64,000 nt of DNA from Ophiosphaerella korrae (Eukaryota; Ascomycota; Dothideomycetes; Pleosporales; Phaeosphaeriaceae): contig JALNQF010000183.1 of NCBI GenBank assembly GCA_028456385.1, forward strand, positions 22,033-86,032, written 5' to 3'. The notes beneath the pieces were generated by a model that saw only the letters and a list, made by a program, of their open reading frames with translations, did no database searches and was not told the origin of the DNA. The position numbers and the translations under genes are program-made. Below are positions 38,391 through 49,329 of the stretch, piece after piece; position 1 is the stretch's first letter; each line of letters begins with the position of its first letter.

Positions 38391-39265
38391 ATGGCTAGAG
38401 AGAAGAAGGTTTCGATACGTAAGATTGGTGCACCGAGCGACAAGGCATTATGGTACCTGGGATACGGCTCGAATATGAAGGCTAGCTCCATGAATCACCG
38501 GGGAATCACCCCACTGGCCACCAAAATTGTCAACGTCCCAACGCACTACGTTACGTTTGATATACTCGGAATTCCATATTCGGAACCATGCTATGCCAGC
38601 ATCGAGGAGTTCCCCGACGGTGGGAGTCAAAACCTTGAACTCGTTCATGGTAATGATCGCTTTCAGGTTCCGTCGCTATGCGGCGTTTCGCACCTTTTAA
38701 GCCCACCTGATTTCTATCGTCTTCTTGTGACCGAAGGTAGCGGCGTTGTGTATGGCATCGTCAAGGTGAAGGCTTTTGAGCTAGATCAACGTGGGAGGGT
38801 TACTGGGCGGACTCTATCAGTATACACATTAAAAGCGAAATGGCCGCAAAAGCCTAATGGCACGCCTAGTGCTAGATACGTTGTAAGTTATGTCCGAGGG
38901 AGATAATTTCTATTTCAAAATTCTGTAGGCTAATCGAAAAGTAGGACCTCTTCCTCGATGGTGCCAGAGACAACAACCTTCCGCATAAATACACTAGTTA
39001 CTTAGAACGATTTCCTCGGTACCGCAGACTCGAAGGTTCCGAACGATCGTATGGTCAACTCATTTTTGACATGGGTTGGAGGCCCTTCCTCAAAAGGCTT
39101 GTTCGGCTCACGACATGGAATGTGGATAGCGATGGTAATTGTCCGATTTTTATCGCCGTCATTATCATTTGGTTGTATCAACTAATGTGGAAATACCATG
39201 ATTGCATCCATCGGCATATATTCGGAGAAGGCGATGGTGGAAAGTTACATTTCACCAAGGCATGA
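38391..39265 (+). CDS. gliK: Gamma-glutamyl cyclotransferase-like protein
   Basis: GliK removes the gamma-glutamyl groups from the bis-glutathionyl diketopiperazine. Exons 38391-38882 and 38945-39265 with a 62-bp intron, about 270 residues. The fold's entry motif WYLGYGSNM is at about residues 22-30, followed by the beta-barrel core and a C-terminal tail specific to fungal ETP-cluster members (LERFPRY block in exon 2). A hydrophobic stretch CPIFIAVIIIWLYQLMW near the C-terminus may associate with membrane. The upstream in-frame region offers no better start. The gene converges on the dipeptidase with 66 bp between stops. Confidence 0.92.
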
Positions 39266-39331
39266 GGGTGTTACACCCCACCCTAGATATACGACTAGGT
39301 AACGCAACAGCCACCCTTTTAGCTTACCGTG

Positions 39332-40749
39332 TCAATCGAAAATGCCACGTGCTTCCCTGACTTCGTTTCGCACATTTTCATCCCAAATAGGCTCAATCAC
39401 ATCCTGTAACATCTCTTCCCTATCCTCCTTCATTCCCATCGAAACTTGGTCCACTGCATCTAATACCCGCAACACATTGAGGCCCACTAGATCTCGGATC
39501 GATTCTTCGGGTACACCCCTTCGGAGAAGCTCGGCTATCAGTAAAGGGAACTTCGAGACATCTTCTAGGCCTGAAACTGTCTGCATTACTCCATCAAAGT
39601 CGGAGCCAATCCCAACGTGCTTGTACCCGATCCCTTCCCCAACGTGCTGAATGTGGTCCGCTACTCTCTCAATGGTTGGCTGATCGGGATCGGTCAATTT
39701 CCGTAGGAACGACACCATGAAAACGCCGCCGTTGGTCTTTAGCATCCTTAGGACCTCATTTGGGCTATTGCGCGGGTGTTCCGTCAACGCAGAACTTGGT
39801 CAACATCAGTCACGAAATTCTAAACAAGAACACAAATAGCTATATTACGTACCAGGAAGAGTGCGAGAAGATTGCTGGTGCTTTGGAAATAGCTAAAGCC
39901 TGCTTTTGAGTTTCCACGGATGTGTGTGAGAGGTCAACGATCCTATGAGGGTCAGCCAAGGTGCAATCTCCGTTAGTGAGAATATGTTCACATTCCAATG
40001 CGATTCATTTCCTTGACCATCGCAACACCCTCTTTTGAAAGTCCGCCATGAATGGGCTCAGAAGCGTTCTAAAATTCCTAGTTAGCCAATAAATCTATGT
40101 GATTCGCAAGTATAGCCTACCGTCGCGTCAGCATAGAGGTTGTTACTGTCGTGAGTCAAGGTGATATATCGAACACCTAACCGATGGAAGTTCCTTAAAG
40201 CACTTGCACTGTTAGCGATCTGATGCAAGCCTTCAATTCCAATCAAACCCGCCACTTTGCCACGTTTGAAGGCGTCCCACACTTGAGTCGAGGTTCGGGC
40301 GAGGCATAGCTCACGAGGATACCGCTCGGCAAGGGTATGAATAATGTCGATCTGCTGAAGTGTCGCTCGCATACTTTCGTAATGAACTTCTGCGGAGAAA
40401 TTATTATTCGCATTCTCCGGCGGACTATTCTTGTTAGCAGGATTAAGCCAGAGAAATAAGCCAGTCGCCGCACCAAGGGACATAGGCGCTCCAGAAAATT
40501 CCTCCTACGTAACCTTTGCGCAGCCTCTTGATATCCGTATGGGCGATGGGCATGTCATTGGCATCAACTTCTGCATCGTTAATTCTGCCCAAATGCCAGC
40601 CGCGAAGCATATATGGGAAGTCGTTGTGACCGTCTGCTCTAGGGTCAGTTCTTAGTGTTTAATAAATTGTTTTGTTAAAGCGAGCCTATCAATGGAACTT
40701 CTGCCAAGATTTTCTCGGCTCGAATGAGGCTGTCGTCGAGAGCGCCCAT
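39332..40749 (-). CDS. gliJ: Membrane-dipeptidase-family (M19) enzyme
   Basis: GliJ trims the glycine residues from the bis-glutathione adduct. Exons: 40749-40686, 40633-40474, 40424-40121, 40068-39992, 39942-39853, 39794-39332, introns 49-58 bp, about 385 residues, the normal family length. Zinc-site motifs: DGHND near residue 22 (His-x-Asp), GIEGLHQI (bridging Glu), LTHDSNN (His), VDLSHTS (His), and GIGSDFDG near the C-terminal third. The first intron has a GC donor (GCTCGC) instead of GT; GC-AG introns are rare but real, and length, branch and acceptor are otherwise normal. No AflR-type palindrome is visible in the 209 bp upstream, unlike most cluster genes. Confidence 0.93.
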
Positions 40750-40958
40750 GGTTGTTATTGGGGATTTGCAAATGGAGGCCAAGCCTATCTCCGCAAGTGG
40801 GTTGACTAAATACACTCGTACCCTAAGCAAAGATATAACCATATATATACCTATAGAAACTTCCCGGCCTCGGGGGGTTTACTACTACATCGAAGAAAGG
40901 GCCACCCAAGTCACGTTGCAATTTCACCTCAAGCCCAACTTCGTATAAATTACTAAAA

Positions 40959-42631
40959 TTATACCCTCCTCAGCACAATCCGGGCCATGTAAGGCGGTAA
41001 CACCTGCCCTGGCATGAAATGATTGTCCGGCTTAAATCCATGCTCAAACTCTGCGTTGTACCGTACGAGAATCTTCGCAAACAAGATCTGTGTCATTCTG
41101 ATGCCCAGATGCCTTCCAGGGCAGATTTGCGGTCCGCATCCATAAGCTAAGAATGTGTTGCTTGCCGTGGTGGCCTTCGTCGTCACCGTATTAGTTTTTT
41201 CGTCGTAGAAGCGATACGGGTCAAACACGTTTGCATTCCTGTAATTGTCCTCGTCATTGTGAATTAGCCATGCTGGGCTTGAAATAATAGTACCCGGCTG
41301 TATTTTCAGCCCGTTTTTCATCCGAATAGGTTGCAAGGCTGAACGTGTAACGCTAACTGGGGGCCTTGTCAGCGGTTGAGAGTACAGAATACTGTATTTC
41401 ATAGGATGCACATACACAAGGTTGGACCATCAACGCGCAACGTTTCTCGCGTCAAACTCTCCAGCCGCGGCAGCGAACTCATAGCCTGCTCCGACCATTC
41501 CCCACCATTTGCCGCGAGTGCGTCGGCTATCTCTCTACGCAGTGGCTCTACGATATCCTTGTGACGGATAGACTCAAAGAGCAGCTGTGTGACGAGGCAA
41601 GCGACGGGCCCTGCGCTATCGAAGGCAGTGAAGATGACTTCGTCAGCGAAAATGTCCACCTGCTTTTCTTCCTCGGCTTTGCTCATTGCTTTAGGGTTTC
41701 TCTTAATCTGTCCCCTTTCTGCTTTGATATCCATGATTGCACCCATCAATGTATATCGCTCTTGCGGCCACTCCCCATTTCGCCATGTGTCAATGGTTCT
41801 GCGAACTTCGGGAACAATAAAATGCTTCAGTCTCTTGATACACGCGCGGATTTTGTACCCCTGGGGAGACAAGTACCAGAAAACCCTACGAAGGGGTGCT
41901 GGGACCCGGAAGTATAAGTGCACAAAGTTGGGAACGTTGATGCAGTAGTACTCAATTTCCGTCATATAGGCGGAATTGCGGGAAAAATCGGGCCCTATGA
42001 GGTAGGATGCGGCAACCGTATGGACGAGGTGCCATACGGTGAGGAAACCAGCAAAAGGTCGACCGTCCTTTGCATATCCATCCAGTACTTGAGGGACTGT
42101 CTCCTCGCCCTGAATCACTACCGCTTTGTGAAGCTGTTTCATATTCTTGTTTACGGATGCCCGAACCGCATCAACGTGGCTGCGGCCCAAAATATTCGTA
42201 TGTAGCCTGAAGTGATAGCTATCTTCAACGGCCTGCAAAAAGCTTGCTTTCTCCAACCCAATATTCTTATACTCATCACAACTTCCCGGAGGCATTACAA
42301 CGATGAAATCATCATGCTGACCCCGGTATGCCCACACCTTCCCCTGCTTGCTCAAGGTGTCATAAGCACTCTGTAGCACTTTCCGTAAGTTGGTGTCTTT
42401 CTCAGCCCAGCGGAGACGGCGCCAGGGGTATGGAGTGTCGCCAACGATTGTGATGGTGCCCAGTTTTCTTGTTTGGAGTGCATAGTTGACGTAGTCGAGA
42501 AATAAAATCAATACGACAAAGGTACTAACAGCCACGGCGATGCTGGCTAGGGGATTCTTTTGCAAAACTTGGGATATAGAAGCTCCGAAGGTAGCTTGTA
42601 ATGACAACATGGCGGAGGAAACATTTGTCAT
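40959..42631 (-). CDS. Cytochrome P450, second in cluster
   Basis: Probable tailoring oxygenase of the ETP product; position of attack unknown. Exons 42631-41416 and 41356-40959 with one 59-bp intron (donor GTATGT), about 537 residues. N-terminal membrane anchor IAVAVSTFVVLILFLDYV (about residues 31-48), ExxR as ETLR near residue 400, heme loop YGCGPQICPG near residue 455. In that loop the usual Phe is Tyr and the usual Arg/His two before Cys is Gln. The I-helix segment FDSAGPVA lacks the usual acid-Thr pair. These may be family traits rather than damage, since the frame is fully open. The gene runs in the same direction as the dipeptidase, 209 bp downstream of it. A perfect palindrome lies 157 bp upstream. 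Confidence 0.9.
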
Positions 42632-43053
42632 TTTAGTAGAATCCTTATCGGAATCCTTATCAGCGGCATGGGGGCGAACAGTGACGTTGGTATAATTGAG
42701 TAGAGATATAGAGCCAAGTGTCTACGGTCTTACTGTTTTTTGGTCGGCAATTAACTGCCCTTGTCACTCCTATTTATATTGATTCAGTCGGTTACCGAAA
42801 GTATGGGTGATCGGGTGTGTGCTGAGTAACAATACAAGACGGAGACTAGTATGATACGGAAGCGACAATATTGAGGCAGAAATTGAGGCAGATTTAATGC
42901 GAAGGGAAAGGCGCCGTATAAATGTGCATTCTCCCTCTGTCGCTGGTGTAGAACACACTCAGCCAAGTCTCTTACGTCTGTGTTAGAGACCCCTCCTAAG
43001 TTATCAAATTGCGTGATTGGGGACTACATTGACGCATTACACAACCTATAAAG
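42632..43053. promoter_or_regulatory. Promoter region of the second P450
   Basis: 422 bp between the regulator's stop and the P450 start. It carries the perfect palindrome at 42788; no gene seen. Confidence 0.55.
42788..42798. promoter_or_regulatory. AflR/GliZ-type site TCGGTTACCGA
   Basis: Perfect palindrome, 157 bp upstream of the P450 at 42631. Confidence 0.7.
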
Positions 43054-44640
43054 CTAGAAATCCTTTGTATTTCCTAGCTCAACCCACCCCATGACGGTTC
43101 TTAAACCACTCTCTACATCCCCTAATAGTAAGGAAGCCGCCCGCGCGAAACAATCTCGGCTAATAGCATTGGTACTAGAAGCGTCGCTCACAAGCTGCTC
43201 CCGATCCGATACTAGAATCGACAACTTATGGAAGCGTGATTGAAGCGCCTTACGCAAAAAACGAGAGCGCACCCGCTGTGTTACCTTGAAGTTGCCGATG
43301 TAGAGGCCACCCCCTTCGATACCGATACCAGAGCTACTGGAGGACTGCCGGGATTCGGGAGACGCGGAATTCGTACTAGGACGCGTTCCGCTTTCCAGAG
43401 AACTCCGTGATGATGCATTCGTTGTCCGCCTGCCCGGTCTAGACACAAACTCCTCACGCACTGTCTTTTGCAGTAGATCCAGAACCATACAGACACACAT
43501 CAGTCCCAGCAGATGACCTGATGTGTCATGACGACATCTCTGGCAACTATGCAGTCGAGAAAGGCAGTCTTTAACTTCGGACTCAATTGTTAAGGCACTG
43601 TCGATCGGAACGGGGCTGCCTTTTTGCTGTGACTCTTTCAAGGACCCGATACGCTGGAGTATGGCCGCTATGCAGGTGCAATGCACAACGCGCTTTCGTT
43701 TGGAGATGGGTAAGCAGCCGGAGACAGGCCACGAATCCTCCTCAGAAGTGAAATAGGAGGATAGATGCTTTGGTGTTGAACCAGCCCTACGTTGTAGGGT
43801 GGGTATATTGTTCATATCTGATAAAAGCTCGGGAGAGGGGTCAAAAATGTGATTCAATGACACCGCGCTATTTGGGTCAGACGTAGGATCCGTTCGAGAG
43901 AATTGGTCCGAGTGCTTGTCCAGGCGAATAGCAGAGCCGCTACTGGAAAGCTGTGATTGCATCAGCGAGGGCTGTACACCAACAGAATCAAACGAGTCTT
44001 TATGGGTTGGACCGGGTGGTCTTGTGGAAGGAAGTTCTTGCGGATAGAAGTCTGTAGAAGCTGCTGGTGTTGATCCTTGAGGGTCAGATGAATTCAATGG
44101 ATCCTCTAGAAAGTAAGGCATATCCGGAAAGCTAGAAAGGCCATCCAACTCCATAGGAGAGAACGCCTGCAGGTAGTCCAATGAGTTCGTTATCGACCGC
44201 ATGTTGGAATCCTGGGTGTTTTCAGTTGGGTTCGAATGCTGAAAATCTCGAGCAATAGTGCCTAGGGCCCAAGAATCTGGAATCCGTTTCGGTCCCGACA
44301 ACGATGGTCTACCATTCGTATCCATTTCCAGTACCCGATTGTTCGCTACTGTTATTGTCGCCTCCGGATCCGCAGATGCTACGGCCGGCGTTGGAGGAGC
44401 GGATATCGTCCTGTCGTCAGATGCAACATTCGGCCGCTGGCTAGTGGACTCGTCTTGAACGGTTCTCTTTGCCCTTGGACGTCCCATCCGCCTTGAGAGG
44501 CTATACACGCAATTGAGCTTCTGAACTGTACATCTGCGACAAGATGGCTTCTCGTGCCCACACTTGACTTTCGTAGCTTGGCAGCTATCACATGACGTCC
44601 GGTACTTTGGCCCTCGCCCCGTAGTACTCTGGCCAGACAT
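43054..44640 (-). CDS. gliZ: Zn2Cys6 transcription factor, AflR/GliZ-like cluster regulator
   Basis: Pathway-specific activator of the kind found in ETP and aflatoxin-type clusters. From the Met at 44640 the protein is 528 residues; the frame stays open to a Met at 44835, adding 65 residues without recognisable features, so I prefer 44640. The zinc cluster is at residues 17-44 with spacing C-x2-C-x6-C-x6-C-x2-C-x6-C, followed by a basic linker (RRMGRPRAKR). A long Ser/Pro-rich middle leads to an AflR-like C-terminal domain beginning at HCTC and containing a paired CQRC. No intron needed. Likely target: the TCG-N5-CGR palindromes listed here. None is found at its own promoter, which instead holds a short inverted-repeat element. 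Confidence 0.88.
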   Translation of the reverse strand: MSGQSTTGRGPKYRTSCDSCQATKVKCGHEKPSCRRCTVQKLNCVYSLSRRMGRPRAKRTVQDESTSQRPNVASDDRTISAPPTPAVASADPEATITVANNRVLEMDTNGRPSLSGPKRIPDSWALGTIARDFQHSNPTENTQDSNMRSITNSLDYLQAFSPMELDGLSSFPDMPYFLEDPLNSSDPQGSTPAASTDFYPQELPSTRPPGPTHKDSFDSVGVQPSLMQSQLSSSGSAIRLDKHSDQFSRTDPTSDPNSAVSLNHIFDPSPELLSDMNNIPTLQRRAGSTPKHLSSYFTSEEDSWPVSGCLPISKRKRVVHCTCIAAILQRIGSLKESQQKGSPVPIDSALTIESEVKDCLSRLHSCQRCRHDTSGHLLGLMCVCMVLDLLQKTVREEFVSRPGRRTTNASSRSSLESGTRPSTNSASPESRQSSSSSGIGIEGGGLYIGNFKVTQRVRSRFLRKALQSRFHKLSILVSDREQLVSDASSTNAISRDCFARAASLLLGDVESGLRTVMGWVELGNTKDF

Positions 44641-44868
44641 GTATGCGCCTATCCAAGCAACATCTAGCGCAGAGCGAAAAGGATTGAAAGAGTTGGAACG
44701 ACGCAGCCAAACTGCAGGGCGCGTCTGGAGCGGACGAACAAGCTCTGTATTTTGATGTGAGCCAGGGCTGCGATTAGGTTCCCTTTCATTATATCGGATA
44801 GCATGGCCGAACGACGGGGAGGAGTTGGCGCGCATCAGCTAGCCATGTCCGTGAGCCTAACCTACACC

Positions 44869-45120
44869 CTACTATGGTGCAAGGCATAGGCAGTGTAGGT
44901 GGGTCCCGGGCGGTAGGAGCCAAGCGATACCTCTCTACCCGACTGTTTCGCATCAAATACTCTGTTATTTTGTATTGAAATCTGCGATTTTCAGTCGCTT
45001 GCGCGTCCGCGCCTTACTCAAGTTTGTATGTAAAACAAGACCGAATCAGGTTTAAGTTGCTCCTGCGCACCCCTGCCGCCCGGGGCCCACCTACACTACA
45101 TTTGCTTTGCACCACAGTAG
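44869..45120. repeat. MITE-like element with 45-bp terminal inverted repeats
   Basis: Arms 44869-44913 and 45076-45120 are inverted copies (39 of 45 matching), starting CTACTRTGGTGCAA. The 252-bp element has no coding capacity and normal base composition. It sits between the cluster regulator's start and the AflR-domain gene. No clear target duplication is visible. Confidence 0.65.
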
Positions 45121-45236
45121 ATCCTTGTATTATTCGATTGACTAGGCTCTAGCCGACATCTGGCGCACGGGTCGCCGGAGAAAGAAGGTGGAGAAAAACT
45201 TCATTTTAGCCGTGCAAATCCTTGCAACGCCAAACT

Positions 45237-45884
45237 TTACGACCGCTCCACTGAAAGCCCATCAAGTTGCAGCAACCCAATCAGCTTCGCTAGTCTATCA
45301 AGAGAGCGACCAGTCGCCCTATCATACTGCACCAGATACTGCTCATCCGCCGCGCCCCACAATTCGTTCGTCACGGCCTTCCATTCTTGCATATTTTCAT
45401 TGAGTTCCAAGCACGCGTCCACTAACACTACTTTAACAAGCAATTGCTTCTCTAGTTCATCGATGGAAAGCCTTCCAAGTTTCATCTCGAGGGACATGGA
45501 TTGGCAGCTAGCCGAACTTGGTAATTTTGGCCAAGGAGAGGGACTTGTGTGGTTATGGAGGGAGAGAGGAGATGCCGGTAGGGAATTCGCGTCACTCTTC
45601 GGTCGTACTGCTGTGGTGATTGCTAGGTTGGTCGCAGTTTCATAGAAGCAAACGAGCCGGGACGTAATTTGGGACAGCGTGTTGGATATGCGTCTTGTGG
45701 CAATGCATCTCTCGCAGTTGATGGTTGTTTTGAGGTGAGCCGTTAACTCGGATCCGACTTGCAGTATCCTGTCCAAAGGAAGCGTGTCTTGGCTGAGACA
45801 GTCTGCAATTCGCTGGCGGCTAGAGACTGAACAGTGGCAGTGGTTTTGTTCCATGTTTACGATATACACAAGTTTATCATACAA
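45237..45884 (-). CDS. AflR C-terminal-domain protein without zinc cluster
   Basis: A 215-residue frame (or 205 from the second Met at 45854). It resembles only the C-terminal half of the neighbouring regulator: HCHC matches HCTC, a PLDRIL block matches PIDSAL, NCERC matches SCQRC, and a helical LEKQLLVKVVLV block matches the segment before the regulator's C-terminus. No Cys6 DNA-binding domain is found upstream on the same strand. It has its own upstream palindrome at 46031, which argues for a real, co-regulated gene rather than debris. It could be a partner or competitor of the regulator, or the remnant of a duplicated factor. Function not established. Confidence 0.68.
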   Translation of the reverse strand: MYDKLVYIVNMEQNHCHCSVSSRQRIADCLSQDTLPLDRILQVGSELTAHLKTTINCERCIATRRISNTLSQITSRLVCFYETATNLAITTAVRPKSDANSLPASPLSLHNHTSPSPWPKLPSSASCQSMSLEMKLGRLSIDELEKQLLVKVVLVDACLELNENMQEWKAVTNELWGAADEQYLVQYDRATGRSLDRLAKLIGLLQLDGLSVERS

Positions 45885-46030
45885 GGGAGATCCTTGTACC
45901 TTCTTATGATTTTATGATCCTGTAGTTTGGCATAACGTCATAGAAACTAAGGGTTCCACCACATTACAGCGTCGCTGTCCCTTCGCTCTATAACGCTAGA
46001 ACGTGGAAAAACTATGGTGCTACGATTTTC

Positions 46031-46041
46031 TCGGTAGCCGA
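46031..46041. promoter_or_regulatory. AflR/GliZ-type site TCGGTAGCCGA
   Basis: TCGG-N3-CCGA, 147 bp upstream of the AflR-domain gene start. Confidence 0.62.
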
Positions 46042-46665
46042 GTAAGCATTCTTTGGATTAAACTGTGTACCGAGAATCTGGATGGCGTCAAAGGGGGTTA
46101 GAGGGAGCTAGAAGGGGCTAGAGGAGGTCATCCCACCCTCTTCGAAAGGAATGCCTCCTTGCGGCCGGCCCCACAACAGCCTCCGTATATGCAAGACTGG
46201 AAGCGCGATCAACTCCCCGTGTGGGCCGGGCCCTACCTAACATAGGCTTTACTACAAGGGGACGCTCAGGTCGTGTAATTGTAAACGCACATCATAATAT
46301 CTGCGGCTGGGCATTTTGGCCGAGACCCGTATGCCTAGATCTCGTGCGTCATTCATCTAAATGTTGGGAGCGCTGCAGTATCGCCCAGGAGGACATGCAT
46401 ATATTTCTTAAACGGGAATGCGGTTCAGAAAGGATGGTCCTTCCGATGGCTTCTACATCTCTTTCTACATCCATAGACTTCTCGCCTTGAGTGACGCCCC
46501 ACAGCATCTGAATATTCCTCAAATGTACCAATGTTCGGTAATTCCGAGTGGCGTAGCAGATCTCCTTGGCTTGGAATGTTATTATTCCCGCATAGAGGCA
46601 GGTGGTGCTCATGTCCCTGGACTCTTGCGGCGACCACGTTCACGATTGAGTCCTCTCATTCGGCG

Positions 46666-46676
46666 TCGATTACCGA
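46666..46676. promoter_or_regulatory. AflR-type site TCGATTACCGA
   Basis: Fits TCG-N5-CGA with one change from the core consensus. It is 147 bp upstream of the gliG start. Confidence 0.55.
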
Positions 46677-46822
46677 CAAAGAGGTGTTAATTTGGATTCC
46701 AGCTGAATCTAGGATTATCAACAGCACAAGTCTCGTACCTGTCTCATTGCTGCATATCAACATACAGTATCTCAGATATCACCACCGTGATTAAGCCAAT
46801 CCTTGGAATCGTATCGACGAAA

Positions 46823-47642
46823 ATGCCAATCAACAAATTTTCCGCCAAATCTCTTGATAATGACATCCCAGATAAGCCTCTCCTCTTCGTCGCCGAGGGT
46901 CGCTACCAGAACTGGATCAAGCCAATCATCCTTCTGGAGTGTCTCGGTGTTCACTACGACACTGCGTGTCTAGATGGACCAGCCACCAGGACGGATTGGT
47001 ATACAAAGATTCACCCGCAGAGATTCATTCCGGCCCTAATTGATACCGAGGATAATAAACGGGTCATTTCATGGGACAGCTCGCAAATTCTTCAATACAT
47101 TGCAAACAAATACGACTACGACTTGGAGTGGAATGGCAAGGATGCTGCTGAGCAGTTGGAAATTGGTAATTGGCTCACATTCGAGACAGCCTCACTTGGG
47201 TATGCTGCCATTTCGGGCGTAACATGGATGATGATGTAACCAATGTAGACCAACTGCTAAGTACTGGGTTTGGTATTCGATGCGCAAGCCAGAAGATCAA
47301 AATCCCAAAGCGCAAGAGAAGTAAGAGTTACAAACGTCTGAGATTAAGGCGAAGAGTTGACATCCTTGCAGAATGCTTAACGATCTCCGGGTCCAGTATG
47401 GCATTTTCGACCGCCATCTTTCCCAGCCTGGCCAGCAATGGATTGGCCTCAAGGATCGGCCAACCATTGCGGATATCGCAGTCTATCCGTTCGCTGATGA
47501 CCCAACTATGGACCGCATAGGTCTAGACAAGAAGGATTTTCCGGCATTGAAGGCGTGGAGTGACAGATTTGCGGAGATCCCGGGCGTAGCGAAGGCGTAT
47601 GCCGAGATAGATTCACGGAAAGAAATTGAGATCGGGGAGTAG
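46823..47642 (+). CDS. gliG: Glutathione S-transferase, gliG type
   Basis: GliG adds two glutathiones to the oxidised diketopiperazine, bringing in the sulfur of the ETP bridge. Exons 46823-47199, 47249-47320, 47372-47642 with introns of 49 and 51 bp, giving 239 residues, essentially the length of GliG. I chose the Met at 46823 because it gives the family length; an in-frame Met 36 bases upstream is possible. The N-terminal thioredoxin-fold half has QNWIKPIILLECLG, RFIPALID with the cis-Pro, and WDSSQILQYIA (glutathione gamma-Glu site). The C-terminal helical half has RPTIADIAVYPF (N-capping Asp). Frame intact. Confidence 0.93.
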
Positions 47643-49329
47643 ACGATAAATGGGGTAAAACAGTTCATGAAAGCACATAAGACGTAATTTCAATTTGAGC
47701 GTTTGTCCGATATCCCCAAAATCGGAGACTAGGTTTCCTATCATCAAGCATATATATGCCTTGAGATGCAGCAAAATACGGATAGGGGTTTAGCGCACCT
47801 GATTCAGTCGAGAGCAGGGCCTTGTTCTACCTAAATATTTTATCTTGGCGGATACTATTAGGTGGTTTGAATAGTTAGTTGCACGCGTTGATAGACGTTG
47901 GGTGCAACAACATAAATCGCTTAGTAATATGATTCACGCGGGGGTAAGTTATGTTACGGTATTGTTTACATGTGCCTGTGCACTCTGCATTGTGAGCTGC
48001 CTGTTCTATGGAAGAAAGATGTTGAGGAAAAAGAAAACCCTGAGCAAAGATCGGTTGATCAACTTCTTCGGAAAGGGTTAGCGCTGTGCTATATGATATC
48101 AGCTGAGCTGAAATAATTTTGCGCCCAGTGCCGAGGCAGTGGTTGTTGGAATCTGACATGTGGTCGCAGCCCGTCACAATAGGTCGAGTTGCATCAACAA
48201 GAGTATTGCATATTAAAACAGTCGTGCAAAGTGTTGGTCACTCTAGAGATTTGAGGGGTAAAACTCAGCTTTCTTCCCCTCCGCCACGTCTACGCCCTCG
48301 GCGACATATCCTTTTGCGTAACCCGGCAATGTTGCCAATAGGCTTAAAAGTCCCCGAAAAGGGTGCCGGCCATGCCGATCAGTCACTCACAAACTTTGCT
48401 GAGCTATTGAATGAGCACCCAAATGTCGCCGCACAGACCAATTGTTATTAGGTCTGGTGGGCGTGGTAGGTAACCGACAATCTGTGCGTCTTCATCGATC
48501 TCCGGCTCGCTTGGCCCGTGTTTGTCGCCAAGGGTCTTGCGATACGCTCGATACTCTGGGAGCGACAAACAACCTCTTCCGCTACTGCAAATCACACAGT
48601 GCGGGTGTTTGTCGACAGTCACGGGACTTCTACTATAGATCTTCTCATAAGCACGTGACTCGAACCCCTGGGCGCACAAGCCTCTTGAGGCTCTACCTCG
48701 CCCCAAGCCACCGAGCCTCTCCCTTCTGAGGTTTTGCCGGCGTTGACACGCAACTCCTCCAGCTTATGCGCCACATCGACACGAAACGGACGAAGCTGTC
48801 AAGCAATCAGGTCACTCCACCAAAAAAACGTCCAGGCTTGGACACAGCGGCCACAAATGCCTCAAACAATCAAGGCGGGCAGGAAAAAAAAGCCCAGCAC
48901 GTTGCAGCAAAAGGTAGTTTCAATCTGTTGCTCGTGTGATCTTCAACCCGTCCTTTTGAAGGTGTGTGCGTTGACTAACATTAATGTAGCGGGTTCTCGC
49001 CTTCAGCTCGCTGCATGACTGGGGTATGAATCAGCAAGTCGCCTTACGTAAGGCACGTCAACAGAGAGTACAAGTAGCAGTAGAAACTCACATCAACACA
49101 TCAATACAACAGTTCAATTCAACTCGATTTTCACTACGGTACACATCATCAATCTGTGACCATCAAATCTAACAGATGTCTGCCATATGATCGATCGCCC
49201 TTCTCAATGTAATGCCAGTGCCTACACCGGATCCCCGACCGTAGCGTCAGCGACGACGACATGCCAACACTCGGCAGCCTGTCAATCCAAACCGCCATCT
49301 CGGATCAGCTAGGAATCACGACATAAGCG
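47643..49329. other. Gene-free stretch between gliG and ABC transporter relic
   Basis: About 1.7 kb of normal composition without a coding region I can support. Several short open frames overlap in different frames and resemble nothing known. A Pro/Lys/Ala-rich segment at about 48800-48910 could be the decayed N-terminus of the transporter relic downstream. Confidence 0.45.

Larger units (their letters stand above)
45885..46822. promoter_or_regulatory. Divergent intergenic region, AflR-domain gene / gliG
   Basis: About 940 bp without a supported gene. Two AflR-type sites lie in it, one placed for each gene. Short purine-rich repeats (GGGGTTAGAGGGAGCTAG...) occur at about 46090-46130. Confidence 0.5.

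Noticed and set aside
38200..38478. 92-codon plus-strand frame before gliK
   Set aside because: It is in another frame and overlaps the clear start of the cyclotransferase; it covers the palindrome at 38296, which fits a promoter.
48491..48505. TCGATCTCCGG as a ninth AflR-type site
   Set aside because: Fits TCG-N5-CGG by letter but lacks the ACCGR half and is about 800 bp from the transporter relic.
48630..48720. Possible tRNA on the minus strand (B-box-like GGTTCGAGTC)
   Set aside because: The T stem does not pair, the anticodon loop would have six bases and no proper acceptor stem forms.
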